Notes under the pieces: generated by a model
The model's database searches: none
What the model was told of the DNA's origin: nothing
What the model saw: only the letters and a program-made list of their open reading frames with translations
Translations under genes and position numbers: made by a program
Shown: piece by piece, positions 17,711 through 25,278 of the stretch
Layout of the letters: each line of letters opens with the position of its first letter
How positions within the stretch are numbered: position 1 is the first letter of the stretch
DNA from: Nodosilinea sp. LEGE 06152
GTDB taxonomy: Bacteria > Cyanobacteriota > Cyanobacteriia > Phormidesmidales > Phormidesmidaceae
Reading direction: 5' to 3'
DNA: 64,000 nt
Assembly (NCBI RefSeq): GCF_015207525.1
Contig: NZ_JADEWR010000013.1
Location: 54,631-118,630 of the forward strand

Positions 17711-18465
17711 AAAATCACCAAACGTTTTTGTATAAACCAGCGGGTCTAATTGAGCCACAGTTGGGGCTAGGCGTTGTTTAGTGAACTGCACCAGCGCCAA
17801 TGCCCACCTGACAGTGCCTCAGCCCCACTCTTTTAATGCTCAAAACAACTTAAAGTTCTCTGACCAGCGCTATCTATTAAGCGAATTGCAGGCCTCATAA
17901 TAATTGCAATATCGCCTTAAGAACGTCAACTCCTGGGGCGTAAAGTCATGATTTTTAACGTAGTTACTTCTGGCGCTAGCGCAACTTTAAGGAGCATGAA
18001 ATCCTATGGCTTTCATATTTTTATTGTTTAAACTCATTTCGACGTTTTTCTGGCCGCCTTCAAGTTGCAGGGGCATTGCGGTGCAAAGTTCCATCGCCCT
18101 CCGTCTCCTTGATAATGGGCTTGCTGCTCTGCCCGTTTTACGCAGGTTTTGTACTTAATTGTGCATTCCTACTTTCTTATTCTCACGTAGGGTTTTTAAC
18201 CAAATCTTGGCGCAGAGCTTTACGACTACACCATCTATGGATGGGCAGACGACATAGGTTAGAAGACCCGTATAAGTTGTGCACCCGTACAGATGAGACA
18301 CCTAAAGTCAGGTACCCGTCCTATCGTTACAAACAAGCTTCAAGCGCTGTAGGGCAGTCCTGCGCTCACTTTCGAGCAAAACATGCCACATCCCGTATAG
18401 ATGTCACTTCCCTGTCATATTTGCCTCTGATGTTGAAGGGACAAGTTCCTTTTTGAGAGGGTTTT
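17711..18465. other. 755-bp intergenic region upstream of the rhodopsin gene
   Basis: I find no convincing gene here. A 126-codon frame on the plus strand (18076-18456) is rejected because its composition and content look like translated spacer. A perfect palindrome GCGCTAGCGC lies at 17973-17982. The last 65 bp hold the TGTCAC-type direct-repeat motif (18402-18423) and a GAGAGGG ribosome site just before the rhodopsin ATG. The region is long for this genome and may carry light- or clock-responsive control sites. Confidence 0.5.
18402..18423 (+). promoter_or_regulatory. Shared TGTCA direct-repeat motif, rhodopsin copy
   Basis: A 22-bp site of the form TGTCAC-N5-TGTCATATTTG. The two TGTCA cores are 11 bp apart, the one-turn spacing used by OmpR/PhoB-family regulators. 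It ends 42 bp before the rhodopsin start. Copies precede the genes at 20416 (17/22 identical) and 22626 (18/22 identical). Confidence 0.55.
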
Positions 18466-19269
18466 ATGGATTGGCAGACTATTTTGCACTGGCTGTACGT
18501 AGCTGGTATGGCGATCGGAGCGCTGCATTTTTGGTCGCTCAGCCGTAACCCAAAAGGGGTGCCGCAGTATGAATATTTGGTGGCCATCTTTATCCCAATC
18601 TGGTCGGGGCTGGCCTATATGGCCATGGCGCTGGATCAGGGCAAAGTCGAAGCGGCCGGACAGTTAGCTCACTATGCCCGTTATCTGGACTGGATTGTAA
18701 CGACTCCTTTGCTGTTGCTGGCGCTTTCCTGGACAGCGATGCAGTTTATGCCCAAGAAGGATTGGACCCTGATTGGAACACTGATGGGCACCCAGGTGGT
18801 GGTGATTGGGACCGGATTAATTGCCGACTTGTCTGAGCGAGATGCGGTGCGCTACCTGTGGTACTTCTGCGGGGTAGCCGCTTTTTTAGTCGTGCTCTGG
18901 GGAATTTGGAACCCGCTGCGCGCTAAGACGCGATCGCAGGGGCAGGGGTTATCTGACTTGTACGACAAGCTGCTGCTGTATTTTACGGTGCTGTGGATTG
19001 GCTACCCCACAGTGTGGATCATTGGCCCCTCTGGGATTGGGCTAATTAACCAAACGACCGACACGCTGCTGTTTTGCATTCTGCCCTTCTTCTCTAAGGT
19101 TGGCTTTAGCTTTTTAGATCTACATGGTCTGCGATCGCTTCAGGCTCCAGGCACCGCCAGCCAGAGCGATCAAACCGTGGGGTCGAGCTTTAGCATTTGG
19201 GGTATTCCCGTGATGCTGGGGTCGTCTCGGCGCAGAGGCTCACGCTATTTGTACAGAAATACTCGCTAG
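18466..19269 (+). CDS. Anabaena-sensory-rhodopsin-like microbial rhodopsin
   Basis: The 267-residue seven-helix protein closely matches Anabaena sensory rhodopsin from the first helix (LHWLYVAGMAIGALHFWSLS) through helix G (FFSKVGFSFLDLHGLR). Retinal would bind Lys211. Helix C reads RYLDWIVTTPLLLLALSW: Asp75 is the counterion, Thr79 is kept, and the proton-donor position, Ser86 in the Anabaena protein, is Ala. Helix-G Asp218 (Asp217 in Anabaena) is present. The cytoplasmic tail (about 45 residues after LHGLR) differs and ends basic. No soluble transducer gene follows. Its role is light sensing by inference, possibly with chromatic adaptation or transcription as output. Confidence 0.93.
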   Translation: MDWQTILHWLYVAGMAIGALHFWSLSRNPKGVPQYEYLVAIFIPIWSGLAYMAMALDQGKVEAAGQLAHYARYLDWIVTTPLLLLALSWTAMQFMPKKDWTLIGTLMGTQVVVIGTGLIADLSERDAVRYLWYFCGVAAFLVVLWGIWNPLRAKTRSQGQGLSDLYDKLLLYFTVLWIGYPTVWIIGPSGIGLINQTTDTLLFCILPFFSKVGFSFLDLHGLRSLQAPGTASQSDQTVGSSFSIWGIPVMLGSSRRRGSRYLYRNTR

Positions 19270-19291
19270 CCGACGGGAAACCCTGCCGTGT

Positions 19292-19545
19292 ATAGCCATC
19301 GCTCCAGAGGGCACAAATCATGTCCTAACCGTTCTGGCGATGGCTGTACACCATAGCGCTGTCCCAGTCGCTACTGAAGGAGGCCGATGTTCTAAGCGCG
19401 ATGGCCATCGCTACATCAATCAACTCAAATTGATATAGGCTGCTGGGCTAGCGCAGGCCAAGCTAAAGCGATCGCTCCAGCGGGGGCGATCGCTTTAGAA
19501 TGAATATTCCCAAGTCGCAGGGGCGTAGCGTGCTACGCCCCTGCG
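19292..19545. repeat. Three stacked palindromes after the rhodopsin gene
   Basis: The 351-bp space between the convergent rhodopsin and fasciclin genes holds no gene but three inverted repeats: an imperfect pair at 19292-19308/19332-19348, a perfect 13-bp pair carrying two HIP1 sites (19463-19475/19486-19498, 10-nt loop), and a perfect 14-bp pair CGCAGGGGCGTAGC / GCTACGCCCCTGCG with a 2-nt loop (19516-19545). The last belongs to a widespread cyanobacterial palindrome type. Any could terminate transcription from either side. Confidence 0.7.
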
Positions 19546-19620
19546 GGGTTCCCGATTATAAGTTGGGGTTTACCAAGTCAAATTTGGTATAGGCGCTGTA
19601 AAAACAGCTTGGAGTTGCCG

Positions 19621-20217
19621 TTACAGATTGCTCGTCGGGGGCAAAATTACCTGATCTACTACGTGGACAATGCCGTTGCTGGCTTGAAGGTTGGGTTGGG
19701 TCACTACGGCATTGTTGATTGAAACATCCTGGATGTTAGAGTCAACGTCAACCGTCAGGGGAGCGCCAGCCAGGGTGTCTACTTCTCCCGACTGCAGTTG
19801 ATCGGCTGGTAGCGCTTCAGGTACCACGTGGTAAGACAGGAGCTGTCTGAGCTGATCGCGGTTCTCTGGTAGCAGCAATTGTTGCAGAGCTTCTGGAGGA
19901 AGAGCCTCAAAGGCTTGATCGGACGGGGCAAATACGGTGTAAGGACCAGGTTCGCTGAGGGCTTCTGACAGGCCAGCTGCTTCAACAGCCTGGTTAAAGG
20001 TAGATAGAGAACTATCGTTGGCGGCGACTTCGGCAATGGTTTCTGTGCCTGTTGCCGTCGTAGCAGGGTTAGTAGAGTCAGTCGTGGTGGGAGCCTGGCC
20101 CACCTCGGGCGTGGTCTCTAGCGGGGCTTGAGCTGTATTGGGGTAGCAAGCTGCTCCAATGGGTAGAGCCAGCAACAGTGCGGATAAGCTCAACAGTTTT
20201 CGAGTCGAATAGGCCAC
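19621..20217 (-). CDS. Fasciclin (FAS1) domain lipoprotein
   Basis: The 198-residue protein starts at GTG 20217, eight bases after an AGGAG ribosome site; the frame runs further upstream but that start has no signal. It has a signal peptide with lipobox PIGAAC, a Thr/Pro-rich linker and one FAS1 domain (about 65-195) with H1 motif YTVFAPSDQAFEALP, LLSYHVVPEAL and the closing NGIVHVVDQVILP. FAS1 proteins are extracytoplasmic adhesion or surface proteins. Divergent from the ferric-reductase-like gene, 198 bp apart; a TGTCATGTTTG half-site lies 62 bp upstream (20280-20290). Confidence 0.88.
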   Translation of the reverse strand: MAYSTRKLLSLSALLLALPIGAACYPNTAQAPLETTPEVGQAPTTTDSTNPATTATGTETIAEVAANDSSLSTFNQAVEAAGLSEALSEPGPYTVFAPSDQAFEALPPEALQQLLLPENRDQLRQLLSYHVVPEALPADQLQSGEVDTLAGAPLTVDVDSNIQDVSINNAVVTQPNLQASNGIVHVVDQVILPPTSNL

Positions 20218-20340
20218 AGTTATTCTCCTAAATACGGGTGGGAAGTTAGCTATATCTAGGGTTGCGGCTAAATGTGACTCAAACATGACAGAAATCCTGG
20301 CTAACTGCAGGATGGAAAGACGCAGAAACTAGCTCAGGGC

Positions 20341-20362
20341 TGTCACTTTCTGGTCACGTTTG
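20341..20362 (+). promoter_or_regulatory. Shared TGTCA direct-repeat motif, ferric-reductase copy
   Basis: Site TGTCAC-N6-GTCACGTTTG, 17 of 22 bases identical to the rhodopsin copy and 16 of 22 to the rhomboid copy, ending 53 bp before the ATG at 20416. It lies in the divergent spacer shared with the fasciclin gene. Confidence 0.5.
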
Positions 20363-20415
20363 ACCGAAAAACTAAAAACAAGAGATTGAGAATTTAAGGG
20401 GATTGGAGGGAACGG

Positions 20416-21753
20416 ATGAGAAGTCTGTTGATGCAGAGCCCGATCGCGATCGCTACCGCCTGGATTGGTGTCTACCTGCTGATCATTCTTTCCCCACTGC
20501 TAACGTTGCTGCTGTATCCGGCGTCGCCGGGGCGGGGGTTTTGGCTAGAGTTTTCTGTTTCTTTGGGCTTCATCGGCCTGGCTATGATGGTGCTGCAGTT
20601 TGCCTTAACCGCCCGCATTCGCACCATTGAAGCTGCCTATGGTATCGACATCATTCTGCAGTTTCACCGCTACACCTCGATTGTGGCTTTTATCCTCATC
20701 CTGGTGCACCCGACTATTCTGTTTGTGACCGACCCAGACACCCTACAGCTGCTAAATTTTTTGGAGGCTCCCTGGCGCGCCCGAGCGGCTGTCGTCGCCA
20801 CCCTGGCCTTAATGCTGCTAATTGTTACCGCCGTTTGGCGGCAGCGGCTTAACATTCCCTACGAGCCCTGGCGGCTCTGGCACGGCATTTTTGCCGCTAC
20901 TGCTGTAGGGCTGGGGCTAGCCCACGCCTTTGGGGTCGCTAACTACCTGAGCCTGTTTTGGAAGCGCGGGCTGTGGCTGCTGTTTGGGCTGGTGGCCCTG
21001 TGGCTGCTGGTTTTTGTGCGCCTGGTCAAGCCTTGGCAGATGAGCCAGCACCCCTACCTGGTCGAGCGAGTTGTGCCCGAGCGAGGCAATGTGTGGACGC
21101 TGGTTCTGCGGCCCAGGGGCCATCCGGGGCTTGCCTTTCAGTCGGGCCAGTTTGCCTGGCTCACGCTGGCGATTTCGCCCTTTCGCATGCGAGAACATCC
21201 TTTTTCGATCGCCTCTAGCGGCGACAATTTAGACTGCTTAGAATTTGGCATCAAGGCCGTGGGCGACTTTACTAACAGCATTAAGGATGTAGAACCCGGT
21301 ACCGTTGCTTTTTTAGACGGCCCCTACGGCGTTTTTACCATTGAGCGCTACTGGGATGCCGCTGGCTTTGTGCTGATTGCTGGTGGCATTGGCATTACGC
21401 CGATTATGAGCATGCTGCGTACCGCCGCCGATCGCAAAGACGATCGCCCTTTTCTGCTCATCTACGCCAGCCGCTCCTGGGACGACATTACCTATCGAGA
21501 AGACCTGGACAGGCTGAAAGACAAGCTCGATTTAACCCTGGTGCATGTGCTGCGGGAGGCCCCCGATGACTGGTCTGGGGAAACGGGCTACGTCGATCAG
21601 GCGCTGCTAGAGCGCTATATTCCTACCCATCGGGGCAGTCGCCACTACTTTATCTGCGCTATCCCCAAAATGATGGATCAGGTGGAGCGAGCCCTACACA
21701 CCCTGCATGTGCCAGTTACCCACGTCCACATGGAACACTACAACCTAGTTTGA
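20416..21753 (+). CDS. Ferric-reductase-like transmembrane flavoprotein (NOX/FRE type)
   Basis: The 445-residue protein has an N-terminal membrane domain of about six helices with two HX13H pairs (His84/His98 and His156/His170), the bis-haem signature of ferric reductases and NADPH oxidases. The C-terminal half (about 215-445) is a ferredoxin-NADP reductase fold: REHPFSIAS for FAD and IAGGIGITPIMSM for NAD(P)H. Electrons should pass from NAD(P)H through FAD and two haems across the membrane to Fe(III) or O2. GGAGG precedes the ATG. A 51-residue membrane protein follows 10 bp later. Substrate is not determinable. Confidence 0.85.
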   Translation: MRSLLMQSPIAIATAWIGVYLLIILSPLLTLLLYPASPGRGFWLEFSVSLGFIGLAMMVLQFALTARIRTIEAAYGIDIILQFHRYTSIVAFILILVHPTILFVTDPDTLQLLNFLEAPWRARAAVVATLALMLLIVTAVWRQRLNIPYEPWRLWHGIFAATAVGLGLAHAFGVANYLSLFWKRGLWLLFGLVALWLLVFVRLVKPWQMSQHPYLVERVVPERGNVWTLVLRPRGHPGLAFQSGQFAWLTLAISPFRMREHPFSIASSGDNLDCLEFGIKAVGDFTNSIKDVEPGTVAFLDGPYGVFTIERYWDAAGFVLIAGGIGITPIMSMLRTAADRKDDRPFLLIYASRSWDDITYREDLDRLKDKLDLTLVHVLREAPDDWSGETGYVDQALLERYIPTHRGSRHYFICAIPKMMDQVERALHTLHVPVTHVHMEHYNLV

Positions 21754-21763
21754 GAGGCTGCCT

Positions 21764-21919
21764 ATGCGATACAGCATTATGCTGCAACTGGTGACTACAA
21801 TCACGGCAATTTTTGTGACCGCTGCGGCCCTGTTTGGCTGGATTCAAAATCGACAGATCAACCCCAGTGGCGAAGTGGGAAGAAACCGTGCGATCGAAAA
21901 GATCAGCACCAATCGCTAG
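21764..21919 (+). CDS. Small single-pass membrane protein after the ferric reductase
   Basis: A 51-residue protein (MRYSIMLQLVTT...) with one membrane helix (about residues 6-26, LQLVTTITAIFVTAAALFGW) and a polar tail. It starts 10 bp after the ferric-reductase-like stop, so it is probably translated from the same mRNA and may be an accessory subunit. Its TAG stop (21917-21919) lies in the terminal CTAG of the repeat element that begins at 21916. Confidence 0.65.
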   Translation: MRYSIMLQLVTTITAIFVTAAALFGWIQNRQINPSGEVGRNRAIEKISTNR

Positions 21920-22044
21920 GGGCTGTCATCAATTAGCTGCTAAACGCCCAAATCAAGGTTTACAGCCCCTAGCCTGTTCTTGGGGTCGGGCTTGGCAAGG
22001 CTTGATATGCCAGGCTTTTGGCCACAATTGACGACACGCCCTAG
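21916..22044 (-). repeat. MITE-like CTAG-ended element, copy C
   Basis: 129 bp bounded by CTAG on both sides, with outer imperfect inverted ends CTAGGGGCTGTCATCAATT / AATTGACGACACGCCCTAG. It is nearly identical, in inverted orientation, to the copies at 40444 and 55140. Its left CTAG carries the stop codon of the plus-strand gene ending at 21919, and its right CTAG the stop codon of the minus-strand gene ending at 22041. Confidence 0.85.
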
Positions 22045-22463
22045 TTCACCAATAGCTCAAGCTGGGCTTTTACAGGTTCGCGAATGGTGTAGTGGGTCAG
22101 GCGCTGCACTACAGCGGGGGAAATATCAAGCTCTTTGGCAATCAGCGCTTCGATATCATCTAGTCGGGTGGTAGCTAGCTCTATCTCAATCTCACGGGCA
22201 GATAGATCCATGGGTTTTACCACCACATCAGTCTTTCCCTGGGTTCGATCTACCCTGGCCTGAATGAGGCGAATGGCATTGTCCTGGCTACCCACGGGCA
22301 CATCGTCTGACTGGATCTGCTGAAGACCGCTGGCCGCTTGGTAAAGCACTCGATCTGTCATCAACGCTCCCACCACCCAAAACACCAGGCCGACCACAGG
22401 CAGCAGCAGCCAAAACGTTACCCCCAGCACCTGAAAGGGTTGTACCGATGAACGTAGTGACAT
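22041..22463 (-). CDS. Membrane-anchored hypothetical protein
   Basis: The 140-residue protein has one strong N-terminal membrane segment (FQVLGVTFWLLLPVVGLVFWVVGALM) and a soluble ~100-residue domain rich in charged residues. I recognise no family. It faces the rhomboid gene divergently (162-bp spacer containing the TGTCA motif) and is convergent with the ferric-reductase operon across the repeat element. Its TAG stop is formed by the element's terminal CTAG. Confidence 0.7.
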   Translation of the reverse strand: MSLRSSVQPFQVLGVTFWLLLPVVGLVFWVVGALMTDRVLYQAASGLQQIQSDDVPVGSQDNAIRLIQARVDRTQGKTDVVVKPMDLSAREIEIELATTRLDDIEALIAKELDISPAVVQRLTHYTIREPVKAQLELLVN

Positions 22464-22562
22464 GGGCGTTGCTCCTTGCTCGTTCTTACCGTAGCGGTAG
22501 AGTAACCGACCGCAATCTAGCTGGGGAAGGACATAGGGCAGCCTGACGGGCGATCAAAGGGT

Positions 22563-22584
22563 TGTCACCTTTCAGTCATATTTG
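22563..22584 (+). promoter_or_regulatory. Shared TGTCA direct-repeat motif, rhomboid copy
   Basis: Site TGTCAC-N5-AGTCATATTTG, 18 of 22 bases identical to the rhodopsin copy and ending 41 bp before the rhomboid start, versus 42 bp at the rhodopsin. A flanking inverted repeat GTCACC (22564-22569) / GGTGAC (22584-22589) overlaps it. Confidence 0.55.
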
Positions 22585-22625
22585 GTGACCACGATCGAAG
22601 CAGCCCATTTTTCAGGACAGCTACC

Positions 22626-23318
22626 GTGGTTCCTCTACACGACAATAACCCCACCGAAATTACCCCCTGGGTCAACTACGGGCTAATTGTGGCCAACGTT
22701 CTGGTTTTTGGGTACATGCTCATGCTGCCACCCGGCCAGCTAGAGAATTTCTTTCAAACCTTTGCAGTGGTGCCCGAGCAGCTTACGGCCAGTTTTCAAA
22801 GCGGCAACCCAGCGCAACTTGGGGGAGAATCGCTAACCCTGATTACCTCTCAGTTTCTCCACGGCGGGTTCTTGCACCTGGGCGGCAACATGCTGTTTCT
22901 CTGGGTATTTGGCAACAACATTGAAGATAAACTGGGGCGAATGGCCTACCTGTTTTTTTACCTCACCTGTGGGGCCCTGGCGGCGCTGGCTCAGTGGGGG
23001 GTAGCCATGCAGTCTAGCATTCCCGCGGTGGGGGCCAGCGGTGCGATCGCGGGCGTCCTTGGGGCCTACATTCTGCGCTTTCCCAAAGCTCGCATTCTTA
23101 CCCTGGTGCCCCTAGGTTTTTTTATCACCACCTTTCGCATTCCCGCCCTGTTTTTTCTGGGTTTTTGGTTTTTTCAGCAGTTTCTCTACGGCTTTGCCAG
23201 TCTGCACACCACCACCGTAGAAACTGGCGGCGTGGCCTACTGGGCCCATGCTGGCGGGTTTGTGGTAGGCCTGGCCCTTGGCCCCCTGCTGGGGTTGTTG
23301 TCGTCTAAACCGCGCTAG
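22626..23318 (+). CDS. Rhomboid family intramembrane serine protease
   Basis: The 230-residue six-helix protein has the rhomboid signatures: HGGFLHLGGNMLFLW (oxyanion His and Asn), catalytic Ser in GASGAIAGVLGAY and catalytic His in YWAHAGGFVVG. Rhomboids cut membrane proteins within or near their transmembrane helices. The start is GTG at 22626; the protein opens PLHDNNPTEITPWVNYGLI, typical of the cyanobacterial branch with a cytoplasmic PxxDxNP segment. The substrate is unknown. Confidence 0.92.
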   Translation: MVPLHDNNPTEITPWVNYGLIVANVLVFGYMLMLPPGQLENFFQTFAVVPEQLTASFQSGNPAQLGGESLTLITSQFLHGGFLHLGGNMLFLWVFGNNIEDKLGRMAYLFFYLTCGALAALAQWGVAMQSSIPAVGASGAIAGVLGAYILRFPKARILTLVPLGFFITTFRIPALFFLGFWFFQQFLYGFASLHTTTVETGGVAYWAHAGGFVVGLALGPLLGLLSSKPR

Positions 23319-23434
23319 CCCCAATCCGCCAGCCGCTAAGGACCAGCAACGGAAGTCTCAACACCAAGGGTACAGAGTGCGCCCAGGATGCACCCAGAAT
23401 GCGCCCAGGGTCAGATCGCGGTTAAAACAATGTC

Positions 23435-24472
23435 ATGGGCCAACCTAATCGCCAAACCTTTGTGAGTCGAGTACTGCTAGTTATCAGCCTGGTGGGGCTG
23501 GTGCTCGTGGTGGCCTGGTTTGCCTGGGCGGTGATCGATGTCCTGCTGCTGGGCGGGCTGGGAGTGCTGGTGGCCGTCATGCTGCGCACTCTGGCAGCGC
23601 CCATCGCCCGTAGAACACCCCTGTCGAAAAAATCGGCCTTGGGGGTTGTGGTGCTAGTGCTGGTGCTGGTGCTGGCAGGACTTAGCTGGCTGCTAGTGCC
23701 AGAAATTATTGCCCAGGCTAGCCAACTGATAGAACAGGTTGAAATTGGCATCGAGCAGCTAGAGGCGATCGCCGTAGAGCGCCTGGGCGAGGAAGGCCTC
23801 TACAACGTTATCGAGGGCCTCAACGGCCAACGCCTCTCCCTAAACTACTGGTTTCCCCAGGTGTTCGATACCCTGACGCTGACCCTCAGCATTTTAGGAG
23901 ACAGCCTGTTTGTCCTGTTTACCGGGTTGTTTGTGGCCTTTGATCCTTACCTGTACCGGCGCGGCATCATCAGTCTGATTCCCCCCCAGGGGCGCAACCG
24001 GGCCAATGATGTGATCAATGCCATCGTGCAGGGGTTGCGGGCCTGGCTGCTGGGGCGCGTAATCTCTATGGTTGTCGTTGGCCTGGTAACCAGTCTGGGG
24101 CTGGGGCTTTTAAACATTCCCCTGGCCCTGGTGCTAGGGCTCATTGCGGCGTTGCTGGAGTTTATTCCGGTGCTGGGGCCGGTGCTGGCGGCAGTGCCCG
24201 GCATTTTAATTGCCTTTACCCTAAGCCCCGTCAAGGCGCTGTACGTGGCCCTGTTCTACCTGGTCCTGCAGCAGCTTGAGGGCAATATATTGACGCCCAT
24301 CGTGCAGCAGCGGGTGGTATCGCTACCTCCAGCCCTGGGCCTGTCGGCCGTACTGGCGATGGGCATTGTCTTCGGCATTTTAGGCGTACTGGTGGCCACC
24401 CCCTTTACTGTGATGGTCTTGATTACGGTGCGCATGCTCTACTTGAACGAGCGTTTAGACGATATTCTGTAG
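23435..24472 (+). CDS. AI-2E family transporter (PF01594 permease)
   Basis: The 345-residue membrane protein has about eight hydrophobic helices and the family's VLGLIAALLEFIPVLGPVLAAVPGILIA segment near residues 230-258, followed by LEGNILTPIVQQRVVSLPPAL. Members include the E. coli AI-2 exporter TqsA and Na+/H+ antiporters; cyanobacteria have several paralogues of unknown substrate. It begins 116 bp after the rhomboid gene on the same strand. Confidence 0.88.
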   Translation: MGQPNRQTFVSRVLLVISLVGLVLVVAWFAWAVIDVLLLGGLGVLVAVMLRTLAAPIARRTPLSKKSALGVVVLVLVLVLAGLSWLLVPEIIAQASQLIEQVEIGIEQLEAIAVERLGEEGLYNVIEGLNGQRLSLNYWFPQVFDTLTLTLSILGDSLFVLFTGLFVAFDPYLYRRGIISLIPPQGRNRANDVINAIVQGLRAWLLGRVISMVVVGLVTSLGLGLLNIPLALVLGLIAALLEFIPVLGPVLAAVPGILIAFTLSPVKALYVALFYLVLQQLEGNILTPIVQQRVVSLPPALGLSAVLAMGIVFGILGVLVATPFTVMVLITVRMLYLNERLDDIL

Positions 24473-24499
24473 TCCTTTGCCGCCAGGCTAGCCCGTTCA

Positions 24500-24595
24500 G
24501 GCGACCCGCAGGCGACCAAGATCTAACCCAGGCCAGAGGTGCAGCCCCCGGCGATCGGCTACGGTTCGAAACGACAGAGCCGGGTAGGTTAGATC
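24500..24595 (+). promoter_or_regulatory. Repeats in the leader of the response-regulator gene
   Basis: GGCGACC occurs twice at 24500-24506 and 24511-24517, an 11-bp period expected for OmpR-family sites, so autoregulation is possible. In addition GATCTAACC at 24520-24528 is the exact inverse of GGTTAGATC at 24587-24595, whose last base is one nucleotide from the ATG at 24597. In mRNA this pairing would cover the ribosome binding region. Confidence 0.4.
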
Positions 24596-24596
24596 G

Positions 24597-25268
24597 ATGC
24601 GAATACTGCTGGTTGAAGATGATCCAGAGCAGCTAGAGCCATTGCAGACAGCACTCTCCCAGGCTGGACACATTGTTGACGGCCTGCAGGATGGAGATAT
24701 AGCGCAACGGATGATTGCCCAGCGTGACTACGATCTGCTGATTCTAGACTGGATGCTGCCTCGCGTCAGCGGCCTCAGCCTGTGCTGTCAGTATCGGGCC
24801 CTCGGCAAAACAGCCCCCGTGCTAATGCTGACCGCCAGAGATGCGATCGGCGACAAAGTGGCAAGCCTAGACGCCGGGGCCGACGATTATTTGGTCAAAC
24901 CCACCAACTTAATCGAATTACTGGCGCGGGTGCGTGCCCTGGGTCGACGTCCGCTAGCCTGCAAAAAAGAAACCTTAACCCTGGGCGATCTCACACTGCA
25001 CTTGACCAATTTGACGGTAGAACGACGCGGCGCTTCTATCGAGCTGTCAAGCCGCGAATTTCAGCTGCTGGAATATCTGCTGCGCCACCCTCACCAGGTG
25101 CTGTCGCGCGACCAGATAGAGCAGGCGCTCTGGGCCTGGGGCGACGAACCCGAAAGCAACGCCATTACCACCCTGGTGCGTCGTCTGCGCCATCGGCTCA
25201 GCCCGCTACAGGCCGCCGACTGGATTGAAACCATCTATGGAATGGGCTACCGCATCTGTCCCAATTAA
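24597..25268 (+). CDS. OmpR-family response regulator, RppA/NrsR-like
   Basis: The 223-residue protein has a receiver domain with acidic pocket EDD, phospho-acceptor Asp51 in LLILDWMLP and Lys in DDYLVKPTN, then a winged-helix DNA-binding domain (about 130-222) ending IETIYGMGYRI. With the kinase gene 10 bp downstream it forms a two-component system. The closest known cyanobacterial pair is RppA/RppB (NrsR/NrsS), which responds to redox state or nickel, but specificity is not shown. It is a reasonable candidate to bind the TGTCA motifs 2-6 kb upstream. Confidence 0.88.
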   Translation: MRILLVEDDPEQLEPLQTALSQAGHIVDGLQDGDIAQRMIAQRDYDLLILDWMLPRVSGLSLCCQYRALGKTAPVLMLTARDAIGDKVASLDAGADDYLVKPTNLIELLARVRALGRRPLACKKETLTLGDLTLHLTNLTVERRGASIELSSREFQLLEYLLRHPHQVLSRDQIEQALWAWGDEPESNAITTLVRRLRHRLSPLQAADWIETIYGMGYRICPN

Positions 25269-25278
25269 GCCGGTCGTA

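Noticed and set aside
18076..18456. 126-codon open frame upstream of the rhodopsin
   Set aside because: It has no ribosome site, no family resemblance and atypical composition, and it runs through the motif at 18402; more likely spacer.
23376..23410. Three imperfect 12-bp direct repeats of TGCGCCCAGGA type before the AI-2E gene
   Set aside because: Short, imperfect and GC-rich; likely chance or local slippage.
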